A DNA stretch of 64,000 nucleotides from Cyprinodon diabolis (lineage: Eukaryota; Chordata; Actinopteri; Cyprinodontiformes; Cyprinodontidae). The notes under the pieces were generated by a model. The model was given only the letters and a program-made list of their open reading frames with translations. It did no database searches and was not told the origin of the DNA. The stretch spans positions 6,114,879 to 6,178,878 of the forward strand of contig CM060064.1 in assembly GCA_030533445.1 (NCBI GenBank), read 5' to 3'. The translations under genes and the position numbers were made by a program. Below are positions 32,174 to 46,403 of this stretch, piece by piece; the stretch's first letter is position 1, and the number at the start of each line of letters is the position of its first letter.

Positions 32174-32600
32174 TGTCATGGTTTTGTTTTTGTTTAAGTT
32201 TTCTTTTTGAGTTTTCATATGTTTTATTCTAGTTGTTTTTGGTTATATTGGAGGTCTTAGGTATTTCTTGTTTACCTTCTGTTGCCCTCTTGTGTCAGTC
32301 TCCTTCCCCAACTCCCTTCTAGATTCTTCTGTCCACACCTGCTCCTAATCTGCTGATTGCCTAGTCTTTGTTCTGTCTCCCATTTATACTCCTCCTCTCC
32401 AGTTACTGTTTGCTGGTTCCTTGTGGTTTCTTGGCTCCTCATGTGTGTTTTCCCTGATGTCTCCTGGATTTTGGTTTTTCTGTATTTTGTTTTTGGATTT
32501 TTGCTTCTGTTGACACATTTTGGACATTAAACCAGCAAGAAACCACCTCAGATTCCATCTCTGCATTTAGGTCCTCGTCAAACTTCCACACAACCTGACA
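32174..32600 (+). mobile_element. probable solo LTR, common fish type
   Basis: TGTCATGGTTTTG at the start, CATTTATACTCC as TATA-like box, GCATTTAGGTCC and CCTGACA at the end. No clear target duplication (GTGTT versus GAGTA). Confidence 0.5.
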
Positions 32601-34677
32601 GAGTACCAGACTGCTCCCCTGAAATCCCATGTCTTCTGTAACCACCCCACTCCATTCCACTCCACTGCGCTCCAGACCGCCTGCGCAAAGCAAAACCCAC
32701 AGCCTCCACAGTTCCTCCCGTCTTGTTCTGCTCTGACTTACCTGGAGCTCAAGGAGAGCATGCGCGATATTATATTTATTAAACTCGTTGGGGCAAAACA
32801 GCCAGAAATTAACACTTAATTTAATATGTCATAATTAAAACTCACCATCAGTATGAATCACATGTTTCTACCCAAACATTACTTCCAGGATGTGGAATCT
32901 GGGGGTTAAACACACAGTTTGCCAAAAGACAGATCCACTCACAGCAGCAATAGAGTTATAACTATCATGGAAAAATTATTAGACAACCCTTGTTTATAAA
33001 AAAAAATAGGGGTTATGCAATCAAGTCAAGTCCAAACTCCTGCCCATATCTTGTGATTAAAGCAAACAGAAAAGAAAAAGCCTAAAAGCACTGTTTGGCA
33101 GGATAATGCTATGTAGCTGTTGATGTAAATTTCATTTAGTCATTTCAAACTCCTGAGACCCAGGAAGCACATTATTTTTAAGGTTATAATGTAAAAAGAA
33201 AGTGATCTACTTAGGTAGTTAATAATAAATAAGTGGTTTGTTTTCACAACAAGAACCCATTGTTTTCAATTTCCTTTTCAATCCTAACTGTGTTTTGACT
33301 CAATTATAGCTTAATTTAAGGTATATTAAATATTTTTTTTCAGATCAATATGCAACATTTATGCATTTAAGGGCATCTTCATGTGGATAATTCTAAAGAC
33401 AATCTCAATATATATATAAAAAATACATAATATCCCATTCGTTACTAAGGTTAAATAAAATGCTAATTTTGACACTCCTACCCCAATCATTTATTTTTAT
33501 GATTAACTAAATTTGTTTGAATTGAATTAAAACTAATTGTAAATTATTTTGTTTGTTATTAAGGAAAATGTGGAAATGATGAGATTTTTTTGTTGTTTTC
33601 AATATATTTGTTTAAAAATAAAAACGTACCTTTAGTTGTACCGCACATAAAAAAGAAAAGGAGAATAAGAGAAAAAAAAGGCTGTTATAAGAGGTTTCAA
33701 TAATGCGTTGCATTTAAATGTTCAACTACAGACACGCTGTGTTATGGCGACGTAAACGAAATGATTTTTGATCATTTTCTTAAAAAAAGAATACAATTAT
33801 TTATGTGCGTTTTGCTTCCATGTATTAATTACAAAATGAGCTTAATTAGTAGTTCGGTGGCAAAAAATATTCAGAACAGAAGCAATTTGTTGTCTGAGTA
33901 TCAATACCAATACCATAATACCCTAGTATTAATAATACCATATAGAATACTTGACTAAAATAATGTTGAATAATTGCTAGCTGCTGCCCTAACATGGATG
34001 CTAGTTCTGCATGGCTGCAATATATCTGATATGTTGAATGGTATTTCTCTTCCCTTGACACTGGATTGGTGACTTAGATGCTCTGTCATCTAAAGGATGA
34101 TGAAAACTGAGTCTGTAAAACAAATTAATGGGTAATTCAATTATTTATAACCATCAGTATTATCAGAATTACATTTTTCTTCAGTCTGCAGTTGAGCCAG
34201 ACTTTTATTACTCTTCAGAGTACAGTCATAAAAAAAAGAATATGACCGCTGTTGGTTTCCTCAATTTCGTGTTGAATTCGTTAGCAGTTGTTTATTAACT
34301 GAGTAATTCAAATGTGACACATTGTGGTCTGATGTTTTTTTTTTCCATGACTGTATATGAACAGAGCTTTTTGAATTGTTTAATAAGCTGATCTTATTAT
34401 AAAATCTCCAAAACTTCACCCAGACTTGTCTGCCATGTTCGCTGATCTTTACGATATCGTTTTCTCTGTAAATGTTGTCTAACAAATCATCAAAGAGCTG
34501 CTACATTAAAACTCGCAAGCAGCACAGGTGGACCGTTTTTAAGGAAATTACAATTTTTATCAAAAATTGCAAGCCTCGTACACACCACTGTGAACTTTAC
34601 ATACGTGTGGGCTGGCCAGCATTAGAGACTCATAGACTCACTCACTGATAAATGATAATTTATAAGGGTATTCTGCG
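32601..34677. other. 2 kb without recognised genes
   Basis: AT-rich from 32750 on; only short chance frames. The run CACTCCATTCCACTCCACTGC at 32646 is a local simple repeat. Confidence 0.55.
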
Positions 34678-35090
34678 TCTGCTTCCCTCGTACCTCTGTT
34701 AATACATTCAACCACGAGCGGCTGGACTGTATTCTCTACGTTCTCAAGATTCTTTGCTTCTGTCTGTACCTAGTGTCCGCACTGAAGCTGGAAAGACAGC
34801 TTTTCAGTACTCTGCCCCCACAGCATGGAACAGTCTTCAGAAAGACTGGAAGTTAAAGGATTTGATTCCAATCGGACATTTTAAACGATTGCTCAAAGGT
34901 TTGGAAATTAGATCTATGGTTTGTAACTGTTTTATGAATTTCTAATTATAGATAGATGTAATTGTAAACTGTAATGTAATTTGTAATGTAATCTTTTGCC
35001 GCTGTCTTGGCCAGGACTCCCTTGAAAAAGAGATTGTTAATCTCAATGGGACTTTTCCTGGTTAAATAAAGGAATAATAATAAAAGGAAG
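34678..35090 (+). pseudogene. LINE ORF2 C-terminal remnant with 3' tail
   Basis: The frame 34754-34945 contains VPSVRTEAGKTAFQYSAP and AWNSLQKDWK, the C-terminus typical of L2/Rex1-group LINEs. The 3' tail reads GGGACTTTTCCTGGTTAAATAAAGG then AATAAT repeats. 5' truncated. Confidence 0.65.
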
Positions 35091-35235
35091 TGATTTCTTA
35101 ATGTAGTTGATTGCATCTGGTTTTTATTTCACTGTATCAGAGGAGGGTGGGGTTCACTAGAAACTGTTTTGTTTTGGTCTGTATCATGAAGTCCCAATGA
35201 AACCCTAAAGTCTAAAACAAATAAATAGAACTTTT

Positions 35236-35372
35236 ATTGATCTTTAACCCATCCCCTTTGGGGAGCAGTGGGCTGCCACTGTGCAGTGCTCAAGGAGCAA
35301 TTGTGGGAGAGGGTTTAAAACTCACAACCTAATTCCAAGTCCTATGCCCTAACTACTTGGCCGCCACTCCAT
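35236..35372 (-). repeat. tRNA-like short repeat
   Basis: On minus it starts GGAGTGGCGGCCAAGTAGTTAGGGCA, with an A-box-like TAGTTAGGGCA; the body GGGAGCAGTGGGCTGCCACTG (plus strand) is common in fish genomes. B box is decayed. Confidence 0.45.
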
Positions 35373-36131
35373 CAGTTTGGCCTCTATGCCAAACTGTAAA
35401 GGCATGCACTGCAACTATTCTATTAAATTGGAAATAATAGTTTTGAATCAAAAGCACATAGAGTTATATTAAAATCTATATCAAACCTTTTTCAACATTT
35501 ATAGTACAATCATAATGACTTAAACGAACAGAACAACATATAACTTTTATCTGTAGAGAGTGTATACATAACAAGTATACAGACATCAGATTTTTAAAGG
35601 TAAGAATGTGATGCTGTTATGTCCATTTGAGAAACGAATCTTTCAATTTTAAGGATTTAAAACAAAGGGATTTATATAAAACAATCTGAAACATGAAAAG
35701 CAAACAAAATCTCTCCCTGATTTATACAGGTCTTCTGATTAGATTTAATACAAGCAGCACTGCAACAGCTGACAGGAACTTTACAACACCATAAACATTA
35801 TGTTCCTATTTGCAGCTCTATGGTTTAGTCCTTTTAGAAAAATGCAGTTAACGAGCACCCTTACCAGAGTAAAACCAAAGATGGGCAACGGGAAATCTAA
35901 TAGTTGCCCCTTTTCTTCCAGAGGATTTAAGTTGAAAAGTATGTAGCCACGTTATTGCAAACATCATCAGCAAATGTGAGGAACCCTATTAAAGTAGATG
36001 GATGAGGAGTTTGGAGCTGGGGATGCATCAGGGCTTTATTTACACTGTGCTAATGCTTACAGTAGTTGTTCAATCCTTGTGTCCCAATTACTTAAATGGC
36101 AAACATGTATAACATGTGTGAAGGAATAGGT
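35373..36131. other. no recognised feature
   Basis: Nothing that I can support. Confidence 0.5.
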
Positions 36132-36430
36132 GTTAGGACTCAAGTCTGTGTGGTCTATGTTTTTGTGTGTTTGTCTTCCTTCCTCCACCAGGTGGTGCCG
36201 GTTCTCATTCTCCTCCTCCCACACCTGCAAGGGGTTACCTCGTTAACGGAGTGCTCTTAAGCTACTGACTGCCACTACCTCGACGCCAGAGTGTTTGCCA
36301 GTTTTGGGTACTCTAGCCAAGCTGAGTTTGCTGAATCTAACTGCGTTTTTGTCAACCTGAGTTCTAACTTTATTTTGTTTTTTCCTCTTGGCAGGATGTC
36401 ATCCTGCAAACTGGTTTTTCAGGCCTTCTC
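36132..36430 (+). mobile_element. truncated chromovirus LTR
   Basis: Starts TGTTAGGACTC; a TATA-like TCTTAAG at 36254-36261 and, 31 nt on, GCCAGAGTGTT (36285-36295), the same position and near-same sequence as the self-primer GCCGCAGTGTT. The 3' end of the LTR is not identifiable. Confidence 0.5.
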
Positions 36431-37376
<946 letters not shown>

Positions 37377-39890
37377 GAACTGTTTTGCATGGTACAGTTC
37401 TGATGAGGCATCTTCTACTGTTTATGTTTAACCAATGAGGTAGCTGCTACTTCATGCACCCCAGTAGCTAATCCAGGGGCTCCTCTTTACTTTTGTCTGC
37501 GCTGCTACTGTACAACTTCCCACTGACGAAAAGCTGTGATGGATAATAATGGAAGTATTGACAAAGTTGCATCAAATCTGCGCTGGTTATTTCTTTTTTT
37601 TCACATTTTAAAAGAACAGAAAGGATTCGGATTCAAAACCATATATAGAATGGATCAAATCAGAGCTTTGAAAAATTCCAATATTGGCTGAATAAGGGAC
37701 AGATCTGAGCTTTGACCCTGACTGGGAGGATTTTCTTCCCTCAGAAACATTACATCTGGCTCACATTTTCCTGCAGAGGGACTGGAGGCCTGACCCACTG
37801 CTCTTCTCTACTGTCGCCTCTGTTTTTCACAATAAAAGCTCCTTAGCTTAACCTGTCAGTGCTATGATGCCTCAGAGGGGTACGAGCAGCTCTCATTTCC
37901 TATATTTGAAGAAAGTGACATTGATTCAGAAAAATAACTGGCTGTATTATACTGCATAAGGCTGGTTGCAAAAGTCAGGAAAAGTAACCACTTACAGCCT
38001 CAAGCTGAATTGAATGAATAAATGTTTTCTGTTATTTTTTATTACTGATCAGCAGAATTAACCATATAGCATAACTTAAAGGTTGGTAGAGAGGATCTAT
38101 TTCTAAAGCTCATTTTCCTAATCCCACATAGCCTCAGTGTGGGAAATGCTTCCAACATTTATCCCCCAGTTTTCCCAGGATTGTTTGCATTCTTCACTGA
38201 AACCAAGGATGCAGCCTTCTGCTCCCACAAAAATATTTGCGAGTCTAATTACAGGCACATTTTTCTATTATTTTGCTTGTCAGCCTTGGTTGGCCTGCTT
38301 TCTTTTTAATATTTATACAATCGCAAGGAAAAATTCAGGAGGAACAAAATGACCGATGATTTAAACATGGCAATTTATTGAAGTTTCAAGAAAACCTTAA
38401 AGCCTTTATCCTACTTTTCTTTTCTACACAAGTTTTAAATGTAACAGGGGGAGGGATGGGAAGTTTGCTTCCAGTGGAGTTCATATTAGGAATTTATGTG
38501 ACTTACAATATTATTTCCTACTATTATAATTAAAATGTTTGCTGTAATATTTCCACATTTCCTCATTTCTGTCTTTCTTTCTGTCATCTTAATGTTTCCA
38601 ACACTCTCTGCCACATTTAGCATTTTTATTGCATCTTATGTGAGCTTTGAGCATCTATTACACAGAGTTTTCATCCAACAGTCTAATTACAAAAACCTCT
38701 TCAATAAACAGCCTGTTGGCCTATTTCTTTGTTTTGAAATGTTCCACCTACTCAGCATCAAGTAGTTACAGATTTAGCCACATTGAAAGTTTTTTTTTTT
38801 CCTATACAGATCTCCTCCAGTCATACTGTTCTCTTTTAGTTTTTTTTTTAATCATTAAATACAAAAAGCCGTTTTTAAAAGATTCAAACCAAGATGAAAA
38901 GCATGCTTCCCCTCTGTTGCTAAAATAACTTTGATAAACCACCTTTTCCGGTCATACACTCATGGTTGACTATTTCCTGTCCTGAATATTACTGACATCA
39001 CTGCAAAGAGCCTGACTGACAACATGAAGTTGCTTGAAAGGTCTCCAAAAACAACACATCTTCCTGCCATCATTATAAATGCTGGAACAGTTGAAAACTC
39101 ATTGACATGCATCTTTGGGGAAAGTAGGTTTGAACAGGGAAAACCTTTCATCTCAATGCTTTTGCTATACATATAATATATGCTGATTAGGGTCGAAACA
39201 GTGAATCAAATTCAAATCAATTGAATATTTATAAAATCAACTAATTTAGCAATAATTAGTGCACAGACTTTAAATATGCCATTTACTGAAAGGAAAAACC
39301 TGCTTAGAACAGCAATTTAGCCAAAACTCTAAAAACAACTGTTAGCTATGCACTTAAGATACCAAACCTTTTTTTGAAATATTTTCTATCCAGAACCCCT
39401 GAAAATGCATTGAGCATTTAATTGTTTTTTGTTTGCTTATATTTTATGCAGATCTTGTCCTGAATGGATTCGATTTTGATTCATACAGATCTGAATCGAT
39501 TAATTTTGATTCAATTGATCTGTTTTTACAAAAATAAAAGTGGTTCAAATGTTTTTCAAAATTCTCCTGTATTTTATTTTTACTGTCATATTAAGCACAA
39601 AGTGCAAACTTGTAAATCAGACAGTTTAAACTTCAGATGTAAACAAAACTGTCTCAAAAGTGCAAATTTGTATAGAGCAAAGTACTGGAAGTTAACCTGA
39701 AGTACAACATTCCATCAATACACTTCACTTGAAAATATTTTCTCTTTTAATGGCCATACTAAACACAAGGTCAACTGCTAAGTCAGATAATTGTGTATTT
39801 TTAATTTCTCAGTAATTTCTGACTAATTGCGAGATTCTTGTGAAGGAAAATGAGTAATTTGGCATGATCTGTGTTTAAGCAGCTCCTTTT
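37377..39890. other. 2.5 kb without recognised genes
   Basis: Frames up to 93 codons are low-complexity, Ser/Phe-rich and not convincing. 39185-39535 has GATTC/AATCGATT phrases that suggest hAT-type transposon ends. Confidence 0.5.
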
Positions 39891-40480
39891 TGCAGTGACC
39901 GTGTCACCAGCTGTTGAGATCTTTCACCAGATCTTTCACTCCCAGCAGGAGTTTTAGTTTTGTATCTTCGGACTTCATCTTCAGCCCTTATTATTGGAGG
40001 TTTTAGTCCCTGCTCCTTTACTGCTGGTAAATTTCCCAAGGAGCTGGATTTCTTGGGCTTTGTGAGAAAAGTATCCTCAGCTCCTTTATCAGCATCACAG
40101 TCATCATTATTGCTGTTGAATAGGACAGGGGAAAAATAAGCTTGAACACAATTTAATTCTTAAATTAAGTAACATTCTTTCTAATCCAATCTTTTAATCA
40201 TCAGTGAACACATTCTTATTAAATAAAACATTTAAAAAAAGGCTTACATCACATGCAGCAGTGGCAGCTTCAGTCTGCAGCTTGGAGAAGGTGTCATTTT
40301 GCTCTGCAGCAGACAGGAGTGGAAGTACCTTAAAGCCAGGATCCAGTGCTGACGCAGCATACAACGTGTCCTTCTGTCCATCACAGCTTGCAAAAAAAAA
40401 ACAACGTAAGAGTATGTGTAAGGATAAATACATGACGAAATATGAGTCATTGACTGCTATTAAAAAAAAATAATGCATAA
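39891..40480 (-). pseudogene. hAT transposase fragment
   Basis: The minus frame 40194-40478 contains YAASALDPGFKVLPLLS, like the LDPRFK-LPFLS block of hAT transposases. The next part (40140-39891) can be read as further transposase codons with breaks. The catalytic and BED-finger parts are not seen. Confidence 0.5.
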
Positions 40481-40489
40481 AGAATACCT

Positions 40490-40689
40490 TGTTCCTTAAG
40501 TCCCTTACTACAGCGCTTCACCCAGCCTCGTCTTCTATCGATGTGCGGTTCAGCCTGATAACTGGGCTGGACCGCATATATAGCAGAGGGAGCAGGTGAA
40601 CAAGATCAATGACAATTAGAGAGCAGGGAGGGAATGGCAGGTGAATGAAGTGAGTAATCAGATCAGCTACCGGGGCTGTGATCATGACA
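40490..40689 (-). mobile_element. partial LTR (U3 and TATA region)
   Basis: On minus it begins TGTCATGATC like the other chromovirus LTRs here and has CTATATATGCGG about 110 bases in. Truncated after the promoter. Confidence 0.45.
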
Positions 40690-40734
40690 GGAGTGAAGTT
40701 TGGCTGCAGCTTGGGATGTTTTGATTCTTGAAGC

Positions 40735-41480
40735 TCACACTAGTTACTACCATTCTCCACACACTGGGGAAAATAAATTTATTTAATTATGCTTTTATAA
40801 AATAAGAAATAATTAATAAAAAAAATATTTTTTGTATTAGCCAAAATAATGCCGCACCAACAATGAGAATGTGGAACAGCCCTTCTCTTGCCCATCTTCA
40901 GGATGCCTTCACCTACCCTGGGCTGCATATTACGTGTTGTTTTCTCTGGCCGGAAGTTCAACCGCAAATCCTTCCTCTTCAAGTTGGTAATCGACAACGA
41001 ACCCGTCAGTGGAGGATCATGAATCAGAAAGGTGAAATAACTATTACTATTTTTTTTTTATGTATTCCAGCATCCAGCTGCCATGCACGTGAGCATTGTC
41101 AGTTTCACTATAGCTCTGGTGAATTTCAATGGTGAAGTTCTCTGGAAATCTTCAATAATTGTTGTTGATTGCAGATGTGTCTAGTAGTTCCCATTGATTT
41201 TGCTTGTAAAGCGGGGAGAATGGCGCTAGGCTTACCGCACCGTGACGTCACTGCTGGAAGATGTCAGGAGTGAGGTGTTACTATATTTGGGAAGAAATGG
41301 ACAATGGACTCAGTGATCGTGACGAAAAATTTTGTTTTTATTTTTTTTTTTTCTGATTAACGCTAAATTCATTAAATCATCATGAACGTAGTGTTTTAGG
41401 TATAAATAATGATCCATTGATTATTCCTGCCTGACTTTTCCTTTAAAAGTGACGGTGAAGCTTCTTTCAGTCGTTGTAAC
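40735..41480 (+). repeat. second copy of the THAP-associated dispersed repeat
   Basis: Matches 29020-29435 in two blocks, and 40740-40885 matches 45025-45165 in inverse orientation (ATTCTCCACACACTGGGG versus CCCCAGAGTGTGGAGAAT). Probably a DNA-transposon family; no transposase. Confidence 0.5.
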
Positions 41481-42850
41481 ATATCATTCTAATATATATA
41501 TAAGAAAATGCTTTGATCCCAGATCTTTATGCTAACCATAAACAGCCTCCGTTAGAATCCGCAGCTCTTTGTAGCATAGCTCTCTCTATTAGAAAGTACA
41601 ATATGTTTACTATAGTGTATTTATCCATCCATCCATCTATTATCTAACACGCTTGTCCCAAGTGGGGTCGCAAGGGGTGCTGGTGCTTATCTCCAGCAGT
41701 CAATGGGCGAGAGGCGGGGTACACCCTGGACAGGTCGCCACTCCATTTGCAGGGCCACTACAGTGTATTTAGAGTACAAATATTTTTTTTCTGTTTAAGT
41801 CCAATATTAAAAGGATTAGTTACTAATGGATCCCTCTCAGGAAACGTAGAATGGAAAAAGAGGTTCTTTTTAAAATCATATGTTTGGAAATAAGATCTAA
41901 TACTGCAGATGAGTGCTGGCTGAGCACTGGCCTCTCCATTGGTCTGATGCCATTCTCTAACATGTGAACAGAGATGGTCCTACATGGCCAATCTGTCATA
42001 TTTTAGATCATAGATGACTTTAACATGATGACAGATTGGAGTTCGAAGGTTGCATATTGAAGCATTTTCTGATTGCCATTCTAATCCTGTCACTTTTTGT
42101 AATAATCCAGATTAGGACTGTATAAATCTATTGCTCAACTTTGTTTTTCTTTGTTTTATTTTTTTTTAAAGGTTTTTTTCTGTCTTAAACAATGACTGAC
42201 CGTGTCAGATGTTTGTTCATCATGTGTTTATCTGCATTCATATTATGAGGATGCTGGATCCACAAGTGTTTTTGGAAGCAAACCTACCGTTTCCTAATCA
42301 CTCTGTATTGTACAAATGTGTCTCTTCTTTGGGTCCATATGGTTTAGATCTGAAAGGTTTACAGTTACCCTATGAGTCTTCTTTTATCACATTAACTTTG
42401 AGAATTTTTCTTAGATTTACCACTTCATTCTTTACTGTTCCCATCTGTTGCACCTATTTGTTGGAATGCAACATTGCTCACTGGCTCTTCAAAATGTCAG
42501 CTCTCCTCACCAGCTGGCTATAATAACTCATGTCAGCATGTATACAGTATGTCTGTCTCCTAGAGCTCAATATTTTCAGGAACTTTTGATGAAAATTACT
42601 AGCCTGGCTTTCATTTTCCATGTAATAGAGATTGTAATGGTGTGTTGTTTATGTAATTCTTTGTTTAAAAAGTTAAGAGGTCCCACTACAGCTGTAACAC
42701 ATCCCTAAAAATGTAATTATTAAAGTCCTAGGGAGGTCATATTTTAATGTCAAATCATTCTGGCTTAAACATGTATATAAATGTACTCTTTATCAGACTA
42801 TATTGTCCCAAAACCTAAATCGAATTTTTTCGGTCATAGCATCTTAATTC
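41481..42850. other. mostly unrecognised; short-repeat tail at 41625-41757
   Basis: 41625-41757 on minus is the 3' part of the tRNA-headed short repeat (GACCTGTCCAGGGTGTACC, GGTGCTGGTGCTTATCTCC on plus). The rest has no feature that I recognise. Confidence 0.55.
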
Positions 42851-42895
42851 ATATGTCGCAGCTAATATACGGTACGTATATTAGCTGCGACATAT
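42851..42895. repeat. perfect palindrome with 20-bp arms
   Basis: ATATGTCGCAGCTAATATAC (42851-42870), 5-nt spacer GGTAC, then the exact reverse complement (42876-42895). Has three CG dinucleotides that survive in both arms, which argues for recent origin or active correction. Confidence 0.95.
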
Positions 42896-43371
42896 CGGTG
42901 TATGTAGGTACCGAGCAGTGCATGTGAGGATAAGAAGCAATGGACTCGGTATTAGAGCGCAGTAAAAGGAAGAGTAAAGTCGGTGCAGAGAGGGAGAGAC
43001 ACAAAAAGAAAGACACTGGCTGGAGGAGGACGCTGCCAAATGCAGAAAAGTAACAGATTCATTACAGCGGCAAAGATACTGCGTATTCCAACATTGGAAA
43101 TTACAGTAGGACAGTGTTTCCAAACCTCTTTTGACTTGTGTTCCCCTTTGGGCAATTTTTTGTACCATGAGTTCCACTCTGAGTCAACAGTATTGTGGAT
43201 GGTCTAAAAGTGGAACATATAACAGATTTTTTTTTTTTTATAAATGTATGTTTTCCTTCTCAAATAAAAAGAACAACAAAAAATATGTTTCCTGGAAGTT
43301 AGTAAGGAATCAAAATAAATACAAAATAAAATTCTATTATAAACCTGTATTTATAAAAATTGACCTTCCCT
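42896..43371. other. no recognised gene
   Basis: 43105-43200 resembles common fish repeat text (TTCCAAACCTCTTTTGACTTG). Nothing firmer. Confidence 0.4.
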
Positions 43372-43565
43372 ATAATCACATTTAAACTTGCTGAAATGGG
43401 AACAAAAATTATAGTCAGACTGACTTAATTTATTTTGTTTTGTTTTCATCAAGACACTTGAGCTGCTTTGATGAGCTCAGATAGCTCAAAGTGAAAACCA
43501 GCTGATCCCAGGCTGTTCTCTACATCCAGTCTGTACCTCTACTTGGTTTGATGGGTGTCAAAGCT
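43372..43565 (+). repeat. dispersed repeat, second copy
   Basis: Matches 226-310 plus 2967-3090 (the copy split by the young LTR element), so it shows the pre-insertion state. Interrupted here by the L2 tail and resumes at 44345-44412. Confidence 0.7.
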
Positions 43566-44292
43566 GAAGTGGCTCAGGTTATCCTGAGCTATCTCTATAG
43601 TTATGCTGCTATAGGTTTAGACTTTTGGAGGACATAGGGACCCCCATTTCATCATTCTGCTCCTTTCTCTCTCTATTCTCCTACTCTGCAGAATCTGTTA
43701 GTTCAATCTCTAACGTTCTGCTCTCTCTGCTTTTCCTCAGAGTAGCTTTGCCTCGTCTGTTCCTGTTTGGCTGTGACTCCATACTGGAGAGAAACATCAG
43801 CTGTGCTGCTTCCATCAACACCCTTGTTTATAGATGCTAGAGATCGGCTTGTTTTCCAGTGTGGTCCTGTTTCTCTGACTGTGAATGGCTGGATGTGCTC
43901 TCTTCATCCTCTGGCATGGGAGCTGGCTCGGAGCTCGTCTGCCTGGCTGTGTGTCTCCTGGACAGGGCCGCCTTTTACAGCTGCTTTTTGTGTCTCTGCT
44001 TCTGTCTCCTTGAACTCCAGTCGGCCTCAGCTGATGGCCGCTCACACTGAGCCTGGTTCTGCTGGAGGTTTCTTCCTGTTAAAAGGGAGTTTTTCCTCTC
44101 CACTGTCGCTACAAGCATGCTTAGTGTGAGGGATTGCATTCGAGTCAATGAGTCAATGCAATCAGCTGGTTTTCCTTAGATAGAACACTGAATCAATTTG
44201 ACTGTATGATCTGGTTGAACTGTAAAGTGCCTTGAGATGACTTGTGTTGTGAATTTGGCACCATAGAAATAAACTGAATTGAATTGAAGGTG
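43566..44292 (+). mobile_element. 5'-truncated L2 LINE (3' UTR only)
   Basis: Reverse-complement match over its whole length to 45675-46405, the 3' UTR of the minus-strand L2. Ends with GAATTTGGCACCATAGAAATAAACTG and AATTGAATTGAA. Contains no RT. Confidence 0.85.
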
Positions 44293-44412
44293 AACTCAAA
44301 CATACAAGAAAAATGTACTTTTTGATTGATAAAAGATTGTTTATTTTTCAGTTGGGTCCTCAGAAACCAAAGCAGATCCCAGCCCTATTTTATTTTACCG
44401 CCTAAGAAATCA

Positions 44413-45024
44413 TGTCAGTCAGTCAGACTGACTCCTGGCCTGTCTCTGTACAATGGAAAATATAAGGGTTTTGCATATTTTATTAATCATTCATTGACCT
44501 ATTACCTGTTTTGTTAAATCTTCAAAAATAAGTTTGAAAATGTGTAAAAAAACAAACAAACATTGTTTAGCTATTATTTAATGCAGGTGGCATAATAAAT
44601 AAGAAATAGTTCTGTGATAAGACTGACGTTAGTCAACCTCTGTGACATTGCTTACTCTCCAAGTGAGGTAACCACTGTCCCTCATCATTTGACTTGTATA
44701 AGGAAAAGCCAACTTCGGAAGTTGTGGGTATGATGTGGTTTTGACTTATGGTTTGTGCAACCTGCCCTCCGTAGGATTTCAAAGAATAAAATAGACTCAG
44801 AAATCACATCCAAGTAGATGTGTAAGAAGGTGTGATATATAATTTCAGTTCTGTTATTCCAATTAAAAAAATATGGTGCAGAAATCAGGAGAATAACAAT
44901 AATTGAAGAAAGAACATCTTCATGATTTACATATTTTCTTGACGAAGGAAATGCATGCTACACATTGTTCCTTAACTGATTCCAAGGTTTTCTTGTTATT
45001 CTTTCTTTTTAAACTAAATGCTGT
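44413..45024. other. no recognised feature
   Basis: Nothing that I can support. Confidence 0.5.
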
Positions 45025-45165
45025 CCCACATTCTTGTTGCTGGTGTGGCATTATTTTGGCTAATACAAAAAATATTTTCTTATTTTCTTTTTTCTAATTT
45101 TATAAAAGATAATCAAATACGTTTATTTTCCCCAGAGTGTGGAGAATGGTAGTAACTAGTTGAAC
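45025..45165 (-). repeat. fragment of the THAP-associated repeat
   Basis: Inverse match to 40740-40885, including TGTGGCATTATTTTGGCTAA. Confidence 0.6.
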
Positions 45166-45299
45166 TTCTAGCATCACTAGCTGCTACAGCATGCCCAAAA
45201 TTTCTCAACGTACTCGCCGTATGTTGACTAGAATGCTGAACTCCCTCCACCCCCTCCCCACACGGTCTGCTTCAGCCACCAGGCAGACAGGCAGCTAAG

Positions 45300-45610
<311 letters not shown>

Positions 45611-46403
45611 TGTACCAGAGACTGCACCTTACCTGCACTACCTCAGCCTGGAATATACTATTTCTGCTGTTTTAATTCAATTCAATTCAATTCAGTTTAT
45701 TTATATAGCACCAAATTCACAACACATGTCATCTCAAGGCACTTTACAGTTCAACCAGATCATACAGTCAAATTGATACAAAGTTTTCTATCTAAGGAAA
45801 ACCAGTTGATTGCATTGACTCATTGACTCAAATACAATCCCTCACACTAAGCATGCTTGTAGCGACAGTGGAGAGGAAAAACTCCCTTTTAACAGGAAGA
45901 AACCTCCAGCAGAACCAGGCTCAGTGTGAGCGGCCATCTGCCGCGGCCGACTGGGGTACAAGGAGACAGAAGCAGAGATACAAAAAGCAGCTGTAAATGG
46001 CGGCCCCGTCCAGGAAACACACAGCCAGGCAGACGAGCTCCAAGGCAGCTCCCATGCTAGAGGATGAAGAGAGCACATCCACCCAGCCAAGGCCAGAGAA
46101 ACAGGACCACACTGGAAAACAGGCCGATCTCCAACATCTACAAACAAGGGTGTTGAAGGAAGCAGCACAGCTGATGTTTCTTTCCTGGGTGACATCACAG
46201 CCAAACAGGAACAGACGAGGCAAAGCTACTCTGAGGAAAAGCAGAGAGAGCAGAAGGTTAGAGATTGAACAAACAGATTCTGCAGAATAGGAGAACAGAG
46301 AGAGAATGAAGCAGAATGATGAAATGGGGGTCCCTATGTCCTCCAGCAGTCTAAGCCTATAGCAGCATAACTTTAAAGACAGCTCCGGATAACCTGAGCC
46401 ACC

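Noticed and set aside
32169..32605. Target-site duplication for the LTR at 32174-32600
   Set aside because: Flanks GTGTT and GAGTA do not match; the element is listed as a probable LTR only.
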